From contig KE159799.1 in NCBI GenBank assembly GCA_000403495.2, forward strand, positions 452,937 to 516,936: a DNA stretch of 64,000 nucleotides, written 5' to 3'. The notes below the pieces were generated by a model. That model worked only from the letters and a program-made list of their open reading frames with translations. It searched no databases and was not told where the DNA came from. The DNA comes from Lachnospiraceae bacterium 10-1 (GTDB lineage: Bacteria; Bacillota; Clostridia; Lachnospirales; Lachnospiraceae). Shown here piece by piece: positions 1 to 8,813 of this stretch (position 1 is its first letter; each line of letters opens with the position of its first letter). Both the position numbers and the translations under genes were made by a program.

Positions 1-74
1 CATATTTATTTTTATTCATTTCAGATAATATTCACTTTTCAATGTCCACTGCCAACTGTGCTGACTATAATCAC

Positions 75-647
75 TCAGGATTCCGAGAGATTATTGTTCG
101 GATAAAATATCACGTTATAGGCGGCGCAGGCTTTCTTGGAAGCATTATGGTATACGTGGGAAACATCCGCCCGGAAGCGTATTGACTGCTTTTCCTGCAG
201 CAGCACTTCCTTCCCGCCAATTACCATTTTCAGCGTCCCCTGCACCAGAAAAACATATTCTTCCACGCCCTCCACATGGGAAAGCGACTCGTGCTGTACC
301 CCTGCATCAAACTCAATATAGAACACCTCCACATTCCGCACCGGGTCAAAGGGAAACAGCGGGTAAGCCCGCATCCCTCCGTTTTCCTCCGTAATCGCAC
401 TTTTCCCATCAAGCCCGGCGACCATGTATTCCGCTTCCTCCTGTTTGCAGAAAAAGGACAATGGTATTTTCAGCCCCGTTGAAATCTTCCATAATATGTT
501 GATGGTGGGCGAGGACTGGCCACGCTCGATCTGTCCTAACATGGGCTTGCTCACGCCCGTCAGCTCCGCAACGTCATCCAGCGTGAGCTGCCTTGTGTTT
601 CGGATTTCTTTCAGCCGCTCTCCTATCTTCAATGAAACCTGCTCCAT
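75..647 (-). CDS. XRE-family transcriptional regulator with C-terminal cupin domain
   Basis: A 190-residue two-domain regulator. Residues about 6-62 form a Cro/C1-type helix-turn-helix (motifs LTLDDVAELTGVSKPMLGQIERG), and residues about 105-185 form a small cupin barrel (EEYVFLVQGTLKMVIGGKE, then VSHVYHNAS). This architecture is typical of PuuR/SutR-like regulators that sense a small molecule through the cupin; the ligand cannot be read from sequence. A ribosome site AAGGAGG lies just before the ATG. It stands alone, followed upstream by about 600 bp of non-coding DNA with a repeat array, so what it controls is unclear. Confidence 0.9.
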   Translation of the reverse strand: MEQVSLKIGERLKEIRNTRQLTLDDVAELTGVSKPMLGQIERGQSSPTINILWKISTGLKIPLSFFCKQEEAEYMVAGLDGKSAITEENGGMRAYPLFPFDPVRNVEVFYIEFDAGVQHESLSHVEGVEEYVFLVQGTLKMVIGGKEVLLQEKQSIRFRADVSHVYHNASKKACAAYNVIFYPNNNLSES

Positions 648-770
648 GATTCCTCCTTGTGTTTGTTTTCACATACAAAATATATAATAGCATACATACT
701 TGCAAAATAAAAGAGCCTGCACAGCCCCTTTTTCCTCTTTTTCATTATTTCATTCTCTTTTTGTCATTTT

Positions 771-978
771 TCTGTACACTATCACGAAAACTACTTATAC
801 TATCACGGAAACCCTTATACAAACACGAAAACTCATCGGCAGTTTCCGTGTTCGTATAAGGGTTTTGCCTGATAGTATCGACTTTTGCGTGATAGTACAG
901 CAGTTTCCGTGCGAGTATCCGAGTTTCCGTGATAATATCCGACTTTTGCCTACGAGTATAAACTATCAGGCAAAAGAA
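771..978. repeat. Iteron-like array of about ten 16-18 bp repeats
   Basis: Ten copies of a degenerate unit, roughly (G/C)TTT(C/T/G)(C/G)C(G/C)TGATAGTAT, occupy 775-977. Three copies on the left are inverted (CACG cores at 783, 804, 824). Six copies in direct orientation have their TTT cores at 843, 864, 884, 904, 924 and 945. One more inverted copy ends the array at 962-977. Centre spacing is 20-21 bp, two helical turns, as expected for side-by-side binding of one protein. The rest of the 650-1265 interval shows no convincing gene. It could be a plasmid/ICE replication origin or an operator array. Confidence 0.75.
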
Positions 979-1265
979 CCCCAGAACAAAAGTTCGCAAC
1001 CTTACTAATGTAAAAATGCCCCTAAAAGCACACGGAAATAATGTAATTTTGAAACCTATGTAGTGCCGAAAGTGCCGTGTTTACGGGATTTGTGGGCTTT
1101 CCGTGTCTGTATTTACCGGAAACTAAGACACCCTGACAAAATTCGATAATATCTCCCAAATTTCAACAGCATTTGCAGACAAACAGGCAAAACTTTAATC
1201 ATTATCCCACTACTTCATTGGCTGTTAAAACACAGAAATACAAAAGCTCTGGCTATTCTTGAAAT

Positions 1266-2828
1266 TCACCTAATTATATCTATAATATAATGATATATAT
1301 GTCTGAATAAATCTGCAACTTCCTTGGTATGCTCTGGAAAAATAACAAAAAACAATGTAGCGGCAGATATTATTAACATAAAAAAGCTTAAATACATATT
1401 TCGCTCAGCATTTTTATAATCAGAAAGATTTTGTAGAATATGTTTCTTTTCTTCAAACTCAGCTAACACAACTTCAATATCACAATTTATTTTTTTAGAA
1501 CCTGCTATAGCACTGTTATAGAAATTTTCATATGAAATAAAAAATGATCTTTCCATTTTATTAGTTATAGCACTGTTATCTAAGTATACATCCTCTAATT
1601 TTTTGATAACCCTTTCCCATATATCATCTCTGATATATCTATTATAATCATCAATATATAAGGATAAATCATATTTTAGTTTTAGCAATGACATTAAACG
1701 ATTTCTGCGTAATTTAATTTTATCAAGATTTTGTTTATATTTAACAACTGTCTTTCCAGCTTCTCGTGATAGAATATCGAGAAACAATATCTTAAAATAC
1801 TCCACCGCATATTTATCTAAATGATAATATACTTCATCTTTCACAGATTTATATTGACCAATTTCTATATCATCATCTTTAATAATATAAATAAGTCTAT
1901 TATTTATTTGGTCTCCTTCATATCGACCGGAAAGGCTACACTCAAAAAACATTTTTTGACGATCATCTATAAATTGCCCCTGAAATCCATACACTCCAAT
2001 TGAATCCCAAAATGATTTGCAATCATCGTGATAATCAATGTTTGTATAATATGCTTCTATCCTCGGAGGCATAATATCATTCCTATGAAGAACAAGCGGA
2101 AAGTTAGAACTTAATTCTTCCAAAAACTCCCATTCAATACAACTTATAAATTCATATATTCTATCCGCTTTCAACAAATCATCATTATATCGAACCACTG
2201 AGTAATTTTCGAATGCCCCTGTTTTATTGCTTTTCCCTGTCAATGTTGAAAATGCGTACCCTCTCTTTTCACAATAATTGTAATTTATCAACTCATCTAG
2301 TACTTTCTTTTTTTCTTTTGTTAAATGTACATAAAACTCAAGAACTAAATAGGCTGAATTCATATTGCAGATATTGACAGAAAAATAATCAATGCTTGAT
2401 TCAAGTTTATGTCCCTTAAATTCGAAAATCCCACATTCAACTTTCTCATACCACCTTAACAATGTTGAATCCATATTTTCAATGCGATTACATATTTCAT
2501 CCAATCCATCATGATGACCAAAAAACAAACGAGTTGTCCTTCTTTTTTTCAATAATTGCCGAATCCCTTTTTGAAGTTTTTTTATATCCTCTCTATGTAT
2601 TAAATCAGCAAAGATAAGTGTATCAAGATTAAGAAAGCCATTTTCTGGAATTGCATTATCATTTTCTCTATTAAAGCCATTAATTCCGTATATACAATCG
2701 TATGATCTTCTCCAAAAATCTTTATGTTTTCCTGGTAAAATCTTTAATATTTCTGCTCGTTTCTTTGCATATGCATATAGAAAATCCTCCTCAAAACGCT
2801 TACGATTCAAGCCATAGTATTTCACCAC
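1266..2828 (-). CDS. Orphan protein of 520 residues with C-terminal membrane segment(s)
   Basis: I do not recognise this family. The protein is charged and largely helical, with a long coiled region at about residues 350-470. It ends in a hydrophobic segment (LSFFMLIISAATLFFVIF) and a short tail, so it is probably a C-terminally anchored membrane protein facing the cytoplasm. Start is one of two consecutive GTG codons behind GGGGAGG. Base composition is much more AT-rich than the flanks, and the gene sits alone between two groups of the same iteron-like repeats, which suggests horizontal acquisition as cargo. A defence role is possible given the setting but nothing in the sequence demonstrates it. 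Confidence 0.7.
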   Translation of the reverse strand: MVKYYGLNRKRFEEDFLYAYAKKRAEILKILPGKHKDFWRRSYDCIYGINGFNRENDNAIPENGFLNLDTLIFADLIHREDIKKLQKGIRQLLKKRRTTRLFFGHHDGLDEICNRIENMDSTLLRWYEKVECGIFEFKGHKLESSIDYFSVNICNMNSAYLVLEFYVHLTKEKKKVLDELINYNYCEKRGYAFSTLTGKSNKTGAFENYSVVRYNDDLLKADRIYEFISCIEWEFLEELSSNFPLVLHRNDIMPPRIEAYYTNIDYHDDCKSFWDSIGVYGFQGQFIDDRQKMFFECSLSGRYEGDQINNRLIYIIKDDDIEIGQYKSVKDEVYYHLDKYAVEYFKILFLDILSREAGKTVVKYKQNLDKIKLRRNRLMSLLKLKYDLSLYIDDYNRYIRDDIWERVIKKLEDVYLDNSAITNKMERSFFISYENFYNSAIAGSKKINCDIEVVLAEFEEKKHILQNLSDYKNAERNMYLSFFMLIISAATLFFVIFPEHTKEVADLFRHIYHYIIDIIR

Positions 2829-3009
2829 ATTTCCTCCCCATTGTTATATCTTTAATCAATTTGTACATCAATATAAACTTTACATTTTAAAGTTTTCCTT
2901 ATAACAGACAAAGAATTTTATTTATTAGTTGAATACGATAAAAAAAATCCCAAAAATCATTTACAAAGATTTTTATATATAAGATACCATTAAACTACAA
3001 ATTTTGCAA

Positions 3010-3204
3010 ACTATCACAGAAACCCCCGACTTTTGCGTAAAAGTATACTTTTGCCTGATAGTACGATTTTTTCCCAAATCGCCATGCTATCAGCGGCATC
3101 AAAAACGAAAAAAAGAGAGGCTAACCAACCACTTCGGTGAACCCCTCTACGCTCAAAAACCCTTGATTTTAAGCCATTCTTCAATACTTTTGCCTGCGAG
3201 TACC
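3010..3204. repeat. Second group of the iteron-like repeats
   Basis: The repeat unit seen at 771-978 reappears on the other side of the 520-residue gene: an inverted copy at about 3010-3024 (ACTATCACAGAAACC), direct copies at about 3029-3045 and 3047-3065 (ACTTTTGCCTGATAGTAC), and a separate copy at about 3187-3203 (ACTTTTGCCTGCGAGTAC). Apart from these, 2830-3350 shows no gene I can support. Confidence 0.65.
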
Positions 3205-3353
3205 CAAATCCCTATGGCATCAATTTGAAATAGCCGCCTGTACCGCTGTTAGTTTATGATGACTTTTACCCCCTTTACCCCACCTGTGCCAAATTTACCC
3301 CACCCTATTTTGCGATTCGACAAATCGACAAATTGCGGTTTTGCCGTGCCATG

Positions 3354-3506
3354 CTATTTTACCCGGTACTGCTCGGCTTCCTCGTCCGTAAGCGGTCTGC
3401 CTAACGCCTTTACCGCATCAACCATTTTTTGCTACTCATAACGCTTTCCGTCTGACGGTTCCGTCAGCCTCCCGTCTTTCGCATAATCGGCAATATCCCT
3501 TTCCAT
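3354..3506 (-). pseudogene. Remnant of a small conjugative-transposon protein, nonsense mutated
   Basis: A 51-codon frame beginning at ATG 3506 reads MERDIADYAKDGRLTEPS and so on, hits TAG at 3432-3434, then continues in the same frame to KALGRPLTDEEAEQYRVK and a stop at 3354. The two halves resemble one small protein common in Tn1549-like elements of Firmicutes (from memory), in which the stop position is Gln, so a single C to T change explains the break. It supports the view that this region is an eroded mobile element. Confidence 0.5.
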
Positions 3507-3523
3507 TTCAACACACCTACTCC

Positions 3524-4204
3524 CTATAAATGTTTCTTCAATAACGGCTTAAGATAATTCTTTTTAAAGTCACGTACTGAGCAGAAGAATTCCTGCTCTG
3601 ACCTCGAAAATGAGTTGGATTCTGCTTTTTCCGCAAGTAACTCCATCGTACAGATCAGGTCAGCCGCCTGAAACAATTTATAATCTACAGGCTTAACTTT
3701 TCGGAACTCTACATGGGCATAAAGGGTATTAAAAACAGAAGTCAGAATTTTGGTAAGTTCTATCTGCCCATTATCGTAATAGATGATAATGCGGTTAAAC
3801 TGCTCCCAAAAATTTTGATGATCCTTAAGTATTCCTGCAATCGCTTTTGATATTCTCGCCGTTAAAGTAATTACGTCCGGACATTCATCTTTTCTTATTT
3901 TTGCACAGACATAACGGAAATTCAATTTACGGGCAAAATTAAATAATGCATTAAAAAGTCGTTTTCGTTCTTCCATAAGGTCATTGGCATAAACGGATTC
4001 CCTGCGGATTAGTGGCCCCGTATGGATGGCGTGCTGCTTATATCCAATATTTGTCAAATGATTCTCCAAATCATCAATATTTTTGTTAATATCCACATCC
4101 TGATTATGTAAAACCATTGCAACCAAATAAAATGGCGCATGAAAATCATATGGCCCAAAATCGCCCGATTCATCTATAAAAACACTTAAAATCTTTTCAG
4201 CCAT
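3524..4204 (-). CDS. DUF3800 family protein
   Basis: A 226-residue DUF3800 protein. The diagnostic acidic motif FIDESGD is at residues 9-15, and further conserved positions appear at IYYDNG (about 141-146) and FQAADLIC (about 178-185). The family has an RNase H-like fold and is thought to be nuclease-related; biochemical function is not settled. It starts ATG at 4204 behind GGAAG. Directly upstream on the same strand is a short promoter-RNA-terminator unit (4236-4358). The RNA, terminator, protein order is the layout of type III toxin-antitoxin loci, and DUF3800 genes are known to neighbour several conserved structured-RNA motifs. A defence or toxin role is inference. Confidence 0.9.
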   Translation of the reverse strand: MAEKILSVFIDESGDFGPYDFHAPFYLVAMVLHNQDVDINKNIDDLENHLTNIGYKQHAIHTGPLIRRESVYANDLMEERKRLFNALFNFARKLNFRYVCAKIRKDECPDVITLTARISKAIAGILKDHQNFWEQFNRIIIYYDNGQIELTKILTSVFNTLYAHVEFRKVKPVDYKLFQAADLICTMELLAEKAESNSFSRSEQEFFCSVRDFKKNYLKPLLKKHL

Positions 4205-4235
4205 AGATTACTTCCTTCATCCCTCTCAGATTTCC

Positions 4236-4323
4236 CTAACAAAAATAGCGGGGAAATTCCCCGCCGTTCGGTGGACCAGGGTCTTTCGACCAGCCCAATC
4301 AGTGATATCACTGACTTATTTAT
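4236..4323 (-). ncRNA. Small structured RNA upstream of the DUF3800 gene
   Basis: Predicted transcript of about 88 nt between a strong promoter and a rho-independent terminator, too short for a protein. It contains a perfect 16-bp palindrome TCAGTGATATCACTGA (4299-4314), a GGTC-GAAA-GACC stem with a GNRA tetraloop (4280-4291), and a terminator stem. It may be one of the DUF3800-associated RNA motifs, acting as RNA antitoxin or guide/leader for the neighbouring protein; that link is inferred from position. Confidence 0.55.
4238..4264 (-). terminator. Rho-independent terminator of the small RNA
   Basis: Perfect 7-bp stem GCGGGGA / TCCCCGC (4248-4264) with a 3-nt loop, followed on the minus strand by TATTTTTGTT. 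It lies between the small RNA and the DUF3800 start codon, so DUF3800 would be expressed by read-through. Confidence 0.75.
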
Positions 4324-4329
4324 ATGTTA

Positions 4330-4358
4330 ATATTAACGGAAATATACCTCACTGTCAA
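4330..4358 (-). promoter_or_regulatory. Sigma-A promoter for the small RNA / DUF3800 unit
   Basis: On the minus strand, a perfect -35 TTGACA (4353-4358), 17-nt spacer and -10 TAATAT (4330-4335). Predicted start near 4323. Confidence 0.75.
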
Positions 4359-4518
4359 TGATGTTCAGAAAAATTTTATAAATAACTTTGCGTACTATTT
4401 TTCATAATATATCATAAAATGTCGGATGCCACAAGATGGTTTTCCGGCTTTTTATTTTTCCACTTGCCAGCTCCCAAATTCAGAGTTAAGATACGACACC
4501 ACGGAAGGAGGGATTGGA

Positions 4519-4770
4519 TTGGAAAAAGATTCTGCATTGTACCAGCTCATGGACACCCGCATGCACAGCGTCATGAACGGCATTGTAAGCAGTGACGGGG
4601 AATACCAGGCGATTCTCCGAAAGTCGGACATATACTCCGGCGAACTGGAAAGGATGGATTTATCAAAAGAAATCCGGCTGCTGATTGACCGCTACGTCAG
4701 CGAGCAGAACGCGCTGGGTGAATATTCTAACGCTTCGGAGCCACCGTTTTATCGCTTGAGAGCCATTTGA
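4519..4770 (+). pseudogene. DUF6809-like ICE protein, truncated by the IS21-type insertion
   Basis: From a TTG codon at 4519, seven bases after GGAGGG, the frame reads EKDSALYQLMDTRMHS and RMDLSKEIRLLIDRY. This matches, from memory, a small conserved protein (DUF6809) of Tn1549-like conjugative elements. After about 69 codons the frame runs into the end of the IS21-type element (base 4728) and picks up an artificial tail to a stop at 4770. The flank on the far side of the IS (after 7371) does not obviously resume the protein, so more than the insertion may have been lost. Confidence 0.6.
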
Positions 4771-4799
4771 TTTTGGTATTCTAATGCTTGAGAGCCACC
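4728..4799. repeat. Left-end multiple terminal repeats of the IS
   Basis: Three copies of a unit close to TCTAAYGCTTSRGAGCCACC start at about 4726, 4747 and 4778. IS21-family ends characteristically carry several such copies, which bind IstA. Confidence 0.75.
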
Positions 4800-4901
4800 A
4801 CAACATCTAGTGGTCTTTGATATTTGATTTTATATAGGATCTCCTATAGATTTTGATAGAAAGCCTGGTGCTTTTAATAAATCTATAGGAGGTCTTTTAT
4901 T

Positions 4902-6457
4902 ATGTACAAAAAGACGAAACCCAGAAGCGTAATGGAGCTTCTAAACAAAAATCCAAGCGAAAGGGAGGTGGCGGCAATACTTGGATGCTCAAGAAACACA
5001 GTCTCTGAAATTAAAGAACTCTGCAGACAGCAGGGCATGACTTGGGATGACATTCAGGATATGACAGATGACGGGTTGTACGATATTTTATATCCTAAGA
5101 AATTCAGGCGGACAGCAAACTATGTGCCTGTCGATTATGCATACGTACATTCAGAACTCAAGAAAACCGGAGTGACTATGAAACTGCTGTGGGAAGAGTA
5201 TCGGGACAGATGCGTGAGCGAGGGCAGGGAATACTGTGCGTATCCTGCATTTACTGTCAATTATTACAAATACACTGGCGAGAAGAATTATACCAGCCAT
5301 ATACAGCACAAGCCGGGAGTCGAGGCAGAGGTGGATTGGTCTGGTCCTACAATGTCATATGTGGACGTGGATACCGGAGAAATCATAACCGCATATCTGT
5401 TTGTCGCCACACTGCCATACAGCCAGTATGGGTATGTGGAAGCAGCCACGGATATGAAAGAAAAGGCGTGGCTTGAATGCCATGTGCATATGTTTGAATT
5501 CTTTGAAGGCACGCCTGTGAAGATTGTCTGCGGCAACTTGAAAACTGGTGTTGTGTCCCATCCTAAGAAGGGCGGGATCATCCTCAATGATGCATATCTG
5601 GCATTGGGGGAGTATTACATGACCGCCATCATGCCTACAGGCGTTAAAAAGCCCAAGCAGAAAGCCAGCGCAGAAGGTTCCGTAGGCAAGATTGCGACGG
5701 CTGTTATAGCAAAGCTTAGGAATGAGATATTTACATCACTTGGATCGCTAAACTCAGCTGTTCGCAAGGCTGTAAAGGAGTACAATGACAGACCGTTCCA
5801 GAAAAGGGATGGAAGCAGGAGCACTGTTTTCAATACGCAGGAAAAGGCTTATCTGAGAGCCCTGCCGTCAGTCCCTTACGAGGTGTGTGAATGGTCTTAC
5901 GGACATAAGGCGGGCAAGAACTCCCATATAAGCTTTAACAAGGGTCAATACTCTGTTCCCAGCAGATATTTGGCTGTAAGGTTGATGTCAAATACAACTC
6001 CCGCCTTGTCTTTGTCTATCATAACAGAAGCGAAACTGCAAGACATGAAATCCTTCCCAAGGGCATAGTAAACGGTGTCAGGACAGATGAATCCCATCTT
6101 CCGTTTCCGCTTAAGAAGAATAAGCAGGCTGAAGACCTGATTGACGCGGCCAGAGAAATCGGGCCGAATACTTTTGAGTTGATCCGAAGGATGTATGACG
6201 AGGCAAAAGTAAAGGAGCAGCCCACGCAGACGGTCGCAGCCATTCCCGCAATTGCTGACACCTTTACGCCGGACATCTTAGAAGCCGCCTGTAAAAAAAG
6301 CTTAAAGCAGTATCATATGCCTTTTTACAAAACGGTATACAAGGCTGCCGAGAATCTAAATAATCAAAAAGAGCTTGAAAAATTCAAAGAAACAAATAAA
6401 ACAACCGGCATCGTAAGAGGTGCCGATTACTACAGACAGGAGGAAATATCATTATGA
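4902..6457 (+). pseudogene. istA: istA transposase, frameshifted and missing a catalytic Asp
   Basis: IS21 transposase. Residues 1-45 form a helix-turn-helix (EREVAAILGCSRNTVSEIK). The DDE core begins at VEAEVDWSG (first Asp present). The second catalytic Asp, normally in DNLKTGV, is Gly here (VCGNLKTGVVSHPKK). The third acidic residue is present in KASAEGSVGKIATAV. Near 5972 one G has been lost: the normal frame resumes as VDVKYNSRLVFVYHN and continues to LVRGADYY-like residues and the stop at 6457, while the current frame ends at 6068. Either lesion alone should stop transposition. The tail of istA overlaps the istB start. Confidence 0.9.
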
Positions 6458-7221
6458 AATTCGAGTTAAAGAAAAACCTTACAAAACACGAGCTGGGTGA
6501 TTTAGCCAGACTGGTGGAAAACCAGGAAGGCGATACCGCATTGGCAGATTTGAGCTTTGATGCAAGATTGGAACAACTGCTTGAGGAATTGATTTGCGAA
6601 AGAGAAAACAAGCTTATTAACAGGCTGATAAAGGCCGCCTCATTCAAGTATCCAATGGCAAGCATTGAGTCTCTGGATTTTGACGCAGGACAAGTCAAGA
6701 AGAACACGATAATCAATCTTGCCGCAATGGGATTTGTGGCTACGGCAACAAACCTTATAATCACAGGTCCGACCGGTGCTGGCAAAACCTATCTTTCATG
6801 TGCGTTGGGAATTGAGGCATGCAAAAAAACTTACAGGGTTTTCTACATCCGAATGCCTGATTTAATGCGCAATTTTGAGGACAGGAGGGATGACCTTAAA
6901 GAGTTGACCCGGTACAGGAAGAGATTGGGTAACTACAACATCCTCATAATCGACGAGTGGCTGAACTACAAGCTTAACGAGAGGGATGCAAAGATGCTCT
7001 ATGAATTGTTTGAGCAGAGAAGCGGAAACAATTCTACCATCTTTGTCGGACAATTTCCTGTGGCAGAATGGCATGACAGGCTGGGAGGCGGAACACAGGC
7101 TGATTCCATAATGGACAGGATTGTTCATAACGCATATGAGATTCCGGGCAGCGAAACGAATCTCAGGAAGATATACGAGTCCAAAAAGCTTGCTAATCTT
7201 AAGGCCGAGATTGAGAAATAG
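6454..7221 (+). CDS. istB: IstB-like ATP-binding transposition helper
   Basis: A 255-residue AAA+ ATPase of the IS21 IstB/DnaC-like family. Walker A is GPTGAGKT (about residues 104-111) and Walker B is ILIIDEW (about 165-171); a sensor-like segment STIFVGQFP follows. IstB stimulates IstA strand transfer and sets target choice. Its ATG lies within the last codons of istA (ATGA overlap), indicating translational coupling, with GGAGG just upstream. The reading frame is intact although its partner transposase is not, so it is probably a relic unless complemented by another copy. Confidence 0.93.
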   Translation: MKFELKKNLTKHELGDLARLVENQEGDTALADLSFDARLEQLLEELICERENKLINRLIKAASFKYPMASIESLDFDAGQVKKNTIINLAAMGFVATATNLIITGPTGAGKTYLSCALGIEACKKTYRVFYIRMPDLMRNFEDRRDDLKELTRYRKRLGNYNILIIDEWLNYKLNERDAKMLYELFEQRSGNNSTIFVGQFPVAEWHDRLGGGTQADSIMDRIVHNAYEIPGSETNLRKIYESKKLANLKAEIEK

Positions 7222-7297
7222 ACACTTGTAAGACCTGTAAAAAAAGTTGGAGCTGTGAGCTCATGCTCATGGCTCCATTACTATATCTTGTGTTTGT

Positions 7298-7363
7298 GGT
7301 GGCTCTAAAGTGTTAAAATCCGAGGTGGCTCTCAAGCGATAAAACGGTGGCTCCGAAGCGTTA
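7298..7363. repeat. Right-end multiple terminal repeats of the IS
   Basis: Three inverted copies of the end unit: GGTGGCTCTAAAGTGTTAAA (7298), GGTGGCTCTCAAGCGATAAA (7324) and GGTGGCTCCGAAGCGTTAGA (7346), mirror images of the left-end copies. Confidence 0.75.
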
Positions 7364-7407
7364 GAATATTCACTTAACCATAAAACATCCCTCTCTTCCT
7401 TCTTAAA

Positions 7408-7421
7408 TTAGTTAAATCTAA
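7408..7421. promoter_or_regulatory. DtxR-type box 1
   Basis: TTAGTTAAATCTAA, one of seven TTAG-N6-CTAA palindromes in the iron locus. It lies about 260 bp before the DtxR-like gene. The stretch 7372-7680 holds no other gene I can support. Confidence 0.55.
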
Positions 7422-7683
7422 CTCTTGCTTTTCAAAAATGCGGCTCACCTGCCAGTGGCCGCTGATAATTTAATAAAATTTGATAACACCCTTTTTGACG
7501 TCAGACCTTGCGCCGCCCTCCCTAAAGTGTTAGGATGATAGATAACGACATTAGAAATTACGTTTTCGGCCTTGCAGAAGCTACCGTATATGGATTCTCC
7601 AAGAGGCGGAAACAGAAATTTGTTATGTCGTTTACTATAGCTCACGGGCGGGATTCCGTTCCAGAAAGGAGTACAGTGATACC

Positions 7684-8076
7684 ATGAGTTATATCCGACA
7701 CAAAGCCGAGGAATCCCTTGAGGATTACCTCGAAACAATACTGATTTTGAGCAGCCGCCTCTCTGTGGTGCGCTCCATCGACGTGGCGACCGAACTGAAT
7801 TTTTCAAAGCCGAGCGTAAGCGTCGCCGTGAAAAACCTGAAAAACCGCGAATACATCACCGTTTCAGAAGAAGGGTTTCTCCATCTGACGGAAGACGGGC
7901 GAAAAATCGCGGAAAGCGTCTATGAACGCCACACCCTGCTGACGGACTGGCTGGTCCATCTCGGCGTTGACCCCGTAATCGCGGCGGGCGATGCCTGCAA
8001 AATGGAGCATGACATCACACCGGAAAGCTATGAGGCAATGAAAAAATGCATCCTGTCCGTTTTGGGGCGTGACTGA
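7684..8076 (+). CDS. DtxR/MntR-family metal-dependent regulator
   Basis: A 130-residue regulator of the DtxR/MntR family. Residues about 8-70 are the winged helix (ESLEDYLETILIL, then LNFSKPSVSVAVKNLKNREY) and residues about 75-130 the metal-binding dimerisation domain (ERHTLLTDWLVHLGVDPVIAAGDACKMEHDI). The Glu/Asp/His positions expected for metal site 1 are present (ExxLE near the start, DACKMEH). It lacks the SH3-like third domain of DtxR, so it is MntR-sized. Its position beside feo genes and the repeated TTAG-N6-CTAA palindromes suggests it is the iron sensor of this locus. GGAG precedes the start by 12 nt. Confidence 0.9.
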   Translation: MSYIRHKAEESLEDYLETILILSSRLSVVRSIDVATELNFSKPSVSVAVKNLKNREYITVSEEGFLHLTEDGRKIAESVYERHTLLTDWLVHLGVDPVIAAGDACKMEHDITPESYEAMKKCILSVLGRD

Positions 8077-8080
8077 ACTG

Positions 8081-8813
8081 TCACAGTAAATCCTGCATAC
8101 TTTTCAGGCTGATTGCCAGGGTTGATGTATTGTGCAGCAGCGCCGATAATGCCTTTGTGGCATTACGGCCAATTCCCCTTCCTCCAGCACTGTCCCTGCA
8201 TACACATATCCATGCGCCTGTTTAAAGACCGCTGCGGATTCTCCGGTCAGGGATACCTGATTGACCATTCCCTCCCCGGAAACCACCATGCCGTCAAAGG
8301 GAATGACATTGCCCATACGCACTACAATCTCGTCGCCGACTGCGATATCGGACACTGGCTCCAGTATCTCCTGCCCATCCTTTCGCAGCCATACCTTGCT
8401 GATATTGAGGGACATGCTCCTCGCCAGATCGCCCACCGACTTTTTGTGTGTCCATTCTTCCAAAAGTTTACCGATTCCAAGCAGGAACATGATGGATCCT
8501 GCCGTTTTCATGTCGCCGCGCAGTACCGAAACGCCGATTGTCGTCGCATTCAGGACCGGCACCTCCAGTTTTCTGCGGCAAAGCGTTTTAATTCCAAACC
8601 TGATATAACGCAAAGATTTCAATATGGTATCCCTGCCCTGACAGAATAGGGAACAAATAACATGCTCCCATATCTGAGAAGCACTTTGCCAACCAGCTTT
8701 TCCTTATATGTTTCATTCAGCTCCCTGCAGGAATGCTGCAGGTGATTTTCCGGAACCGTCACGCTGCCACAGGAAAATGCCCGCAGTTTTTGGATCAGCT
8801 CCGCCCTGTTTCC
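8081..8813 (-). pseudogene. Heavy-metal P-type ATPase, collapsed by deletions and a frameshift
   Basis: Fragment of a P1B-type cation ATPase. Reading leftward, an N-terminal cytoplasmic segment (RAELIQKLRAFSCGSVTVPE) lacks a start and the usual HMA region. A frameshift near 8625-8635 follows. The frame then gives the membrane and actuator domains with SLTGESAAV. After GELAV (about 8165) the phosphorylation and nucleotide domains, including DKTGT, are absent and, in another frame, the sequence jumps to the normal C-terminus ATKALSALLHNTSTLAISL, ending at TGA 8081-8083. So about half of a 700-residue pump is gone. It is non-functional. Confidence 0.85.

Larger units (their letters stand above)
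4728..7363 (+). mobile_element. IS21-family insertion sequence (2.6 kb), transposase inactivated
   Basis: Two-gene element with istA and istB in ATGA overlap. Inverted ends begin TAACGCTTCGGAGCCACC on the left, and the right end is the reverse complement, finishing GGTGGCTCCGAAGCGTTA. The palindromic octamer GAATATTC flanks both ends (4720-4727 and 7364-7371) and is the likely target duplication, although being palindromic it could also be part of the inverted repeat. Each end carries three copies of a 20-22 bp repeat. Confidence 0.9.

Noticed and set aside
7445-7807. 120-residue minus-strand frame over the DtxR-like gene start
   Set aside because: It lies antisense over the intergenic region and the regulator's first codons, has no ribosome site and protein-like composition is poor; treated as a shadow.
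8113-8649. Long plus-strand frames across the ATPase remnant
   Set aside because: Antisense to the P-type ATPase fragment; composition is Pro/His-rich and non-protein-like.
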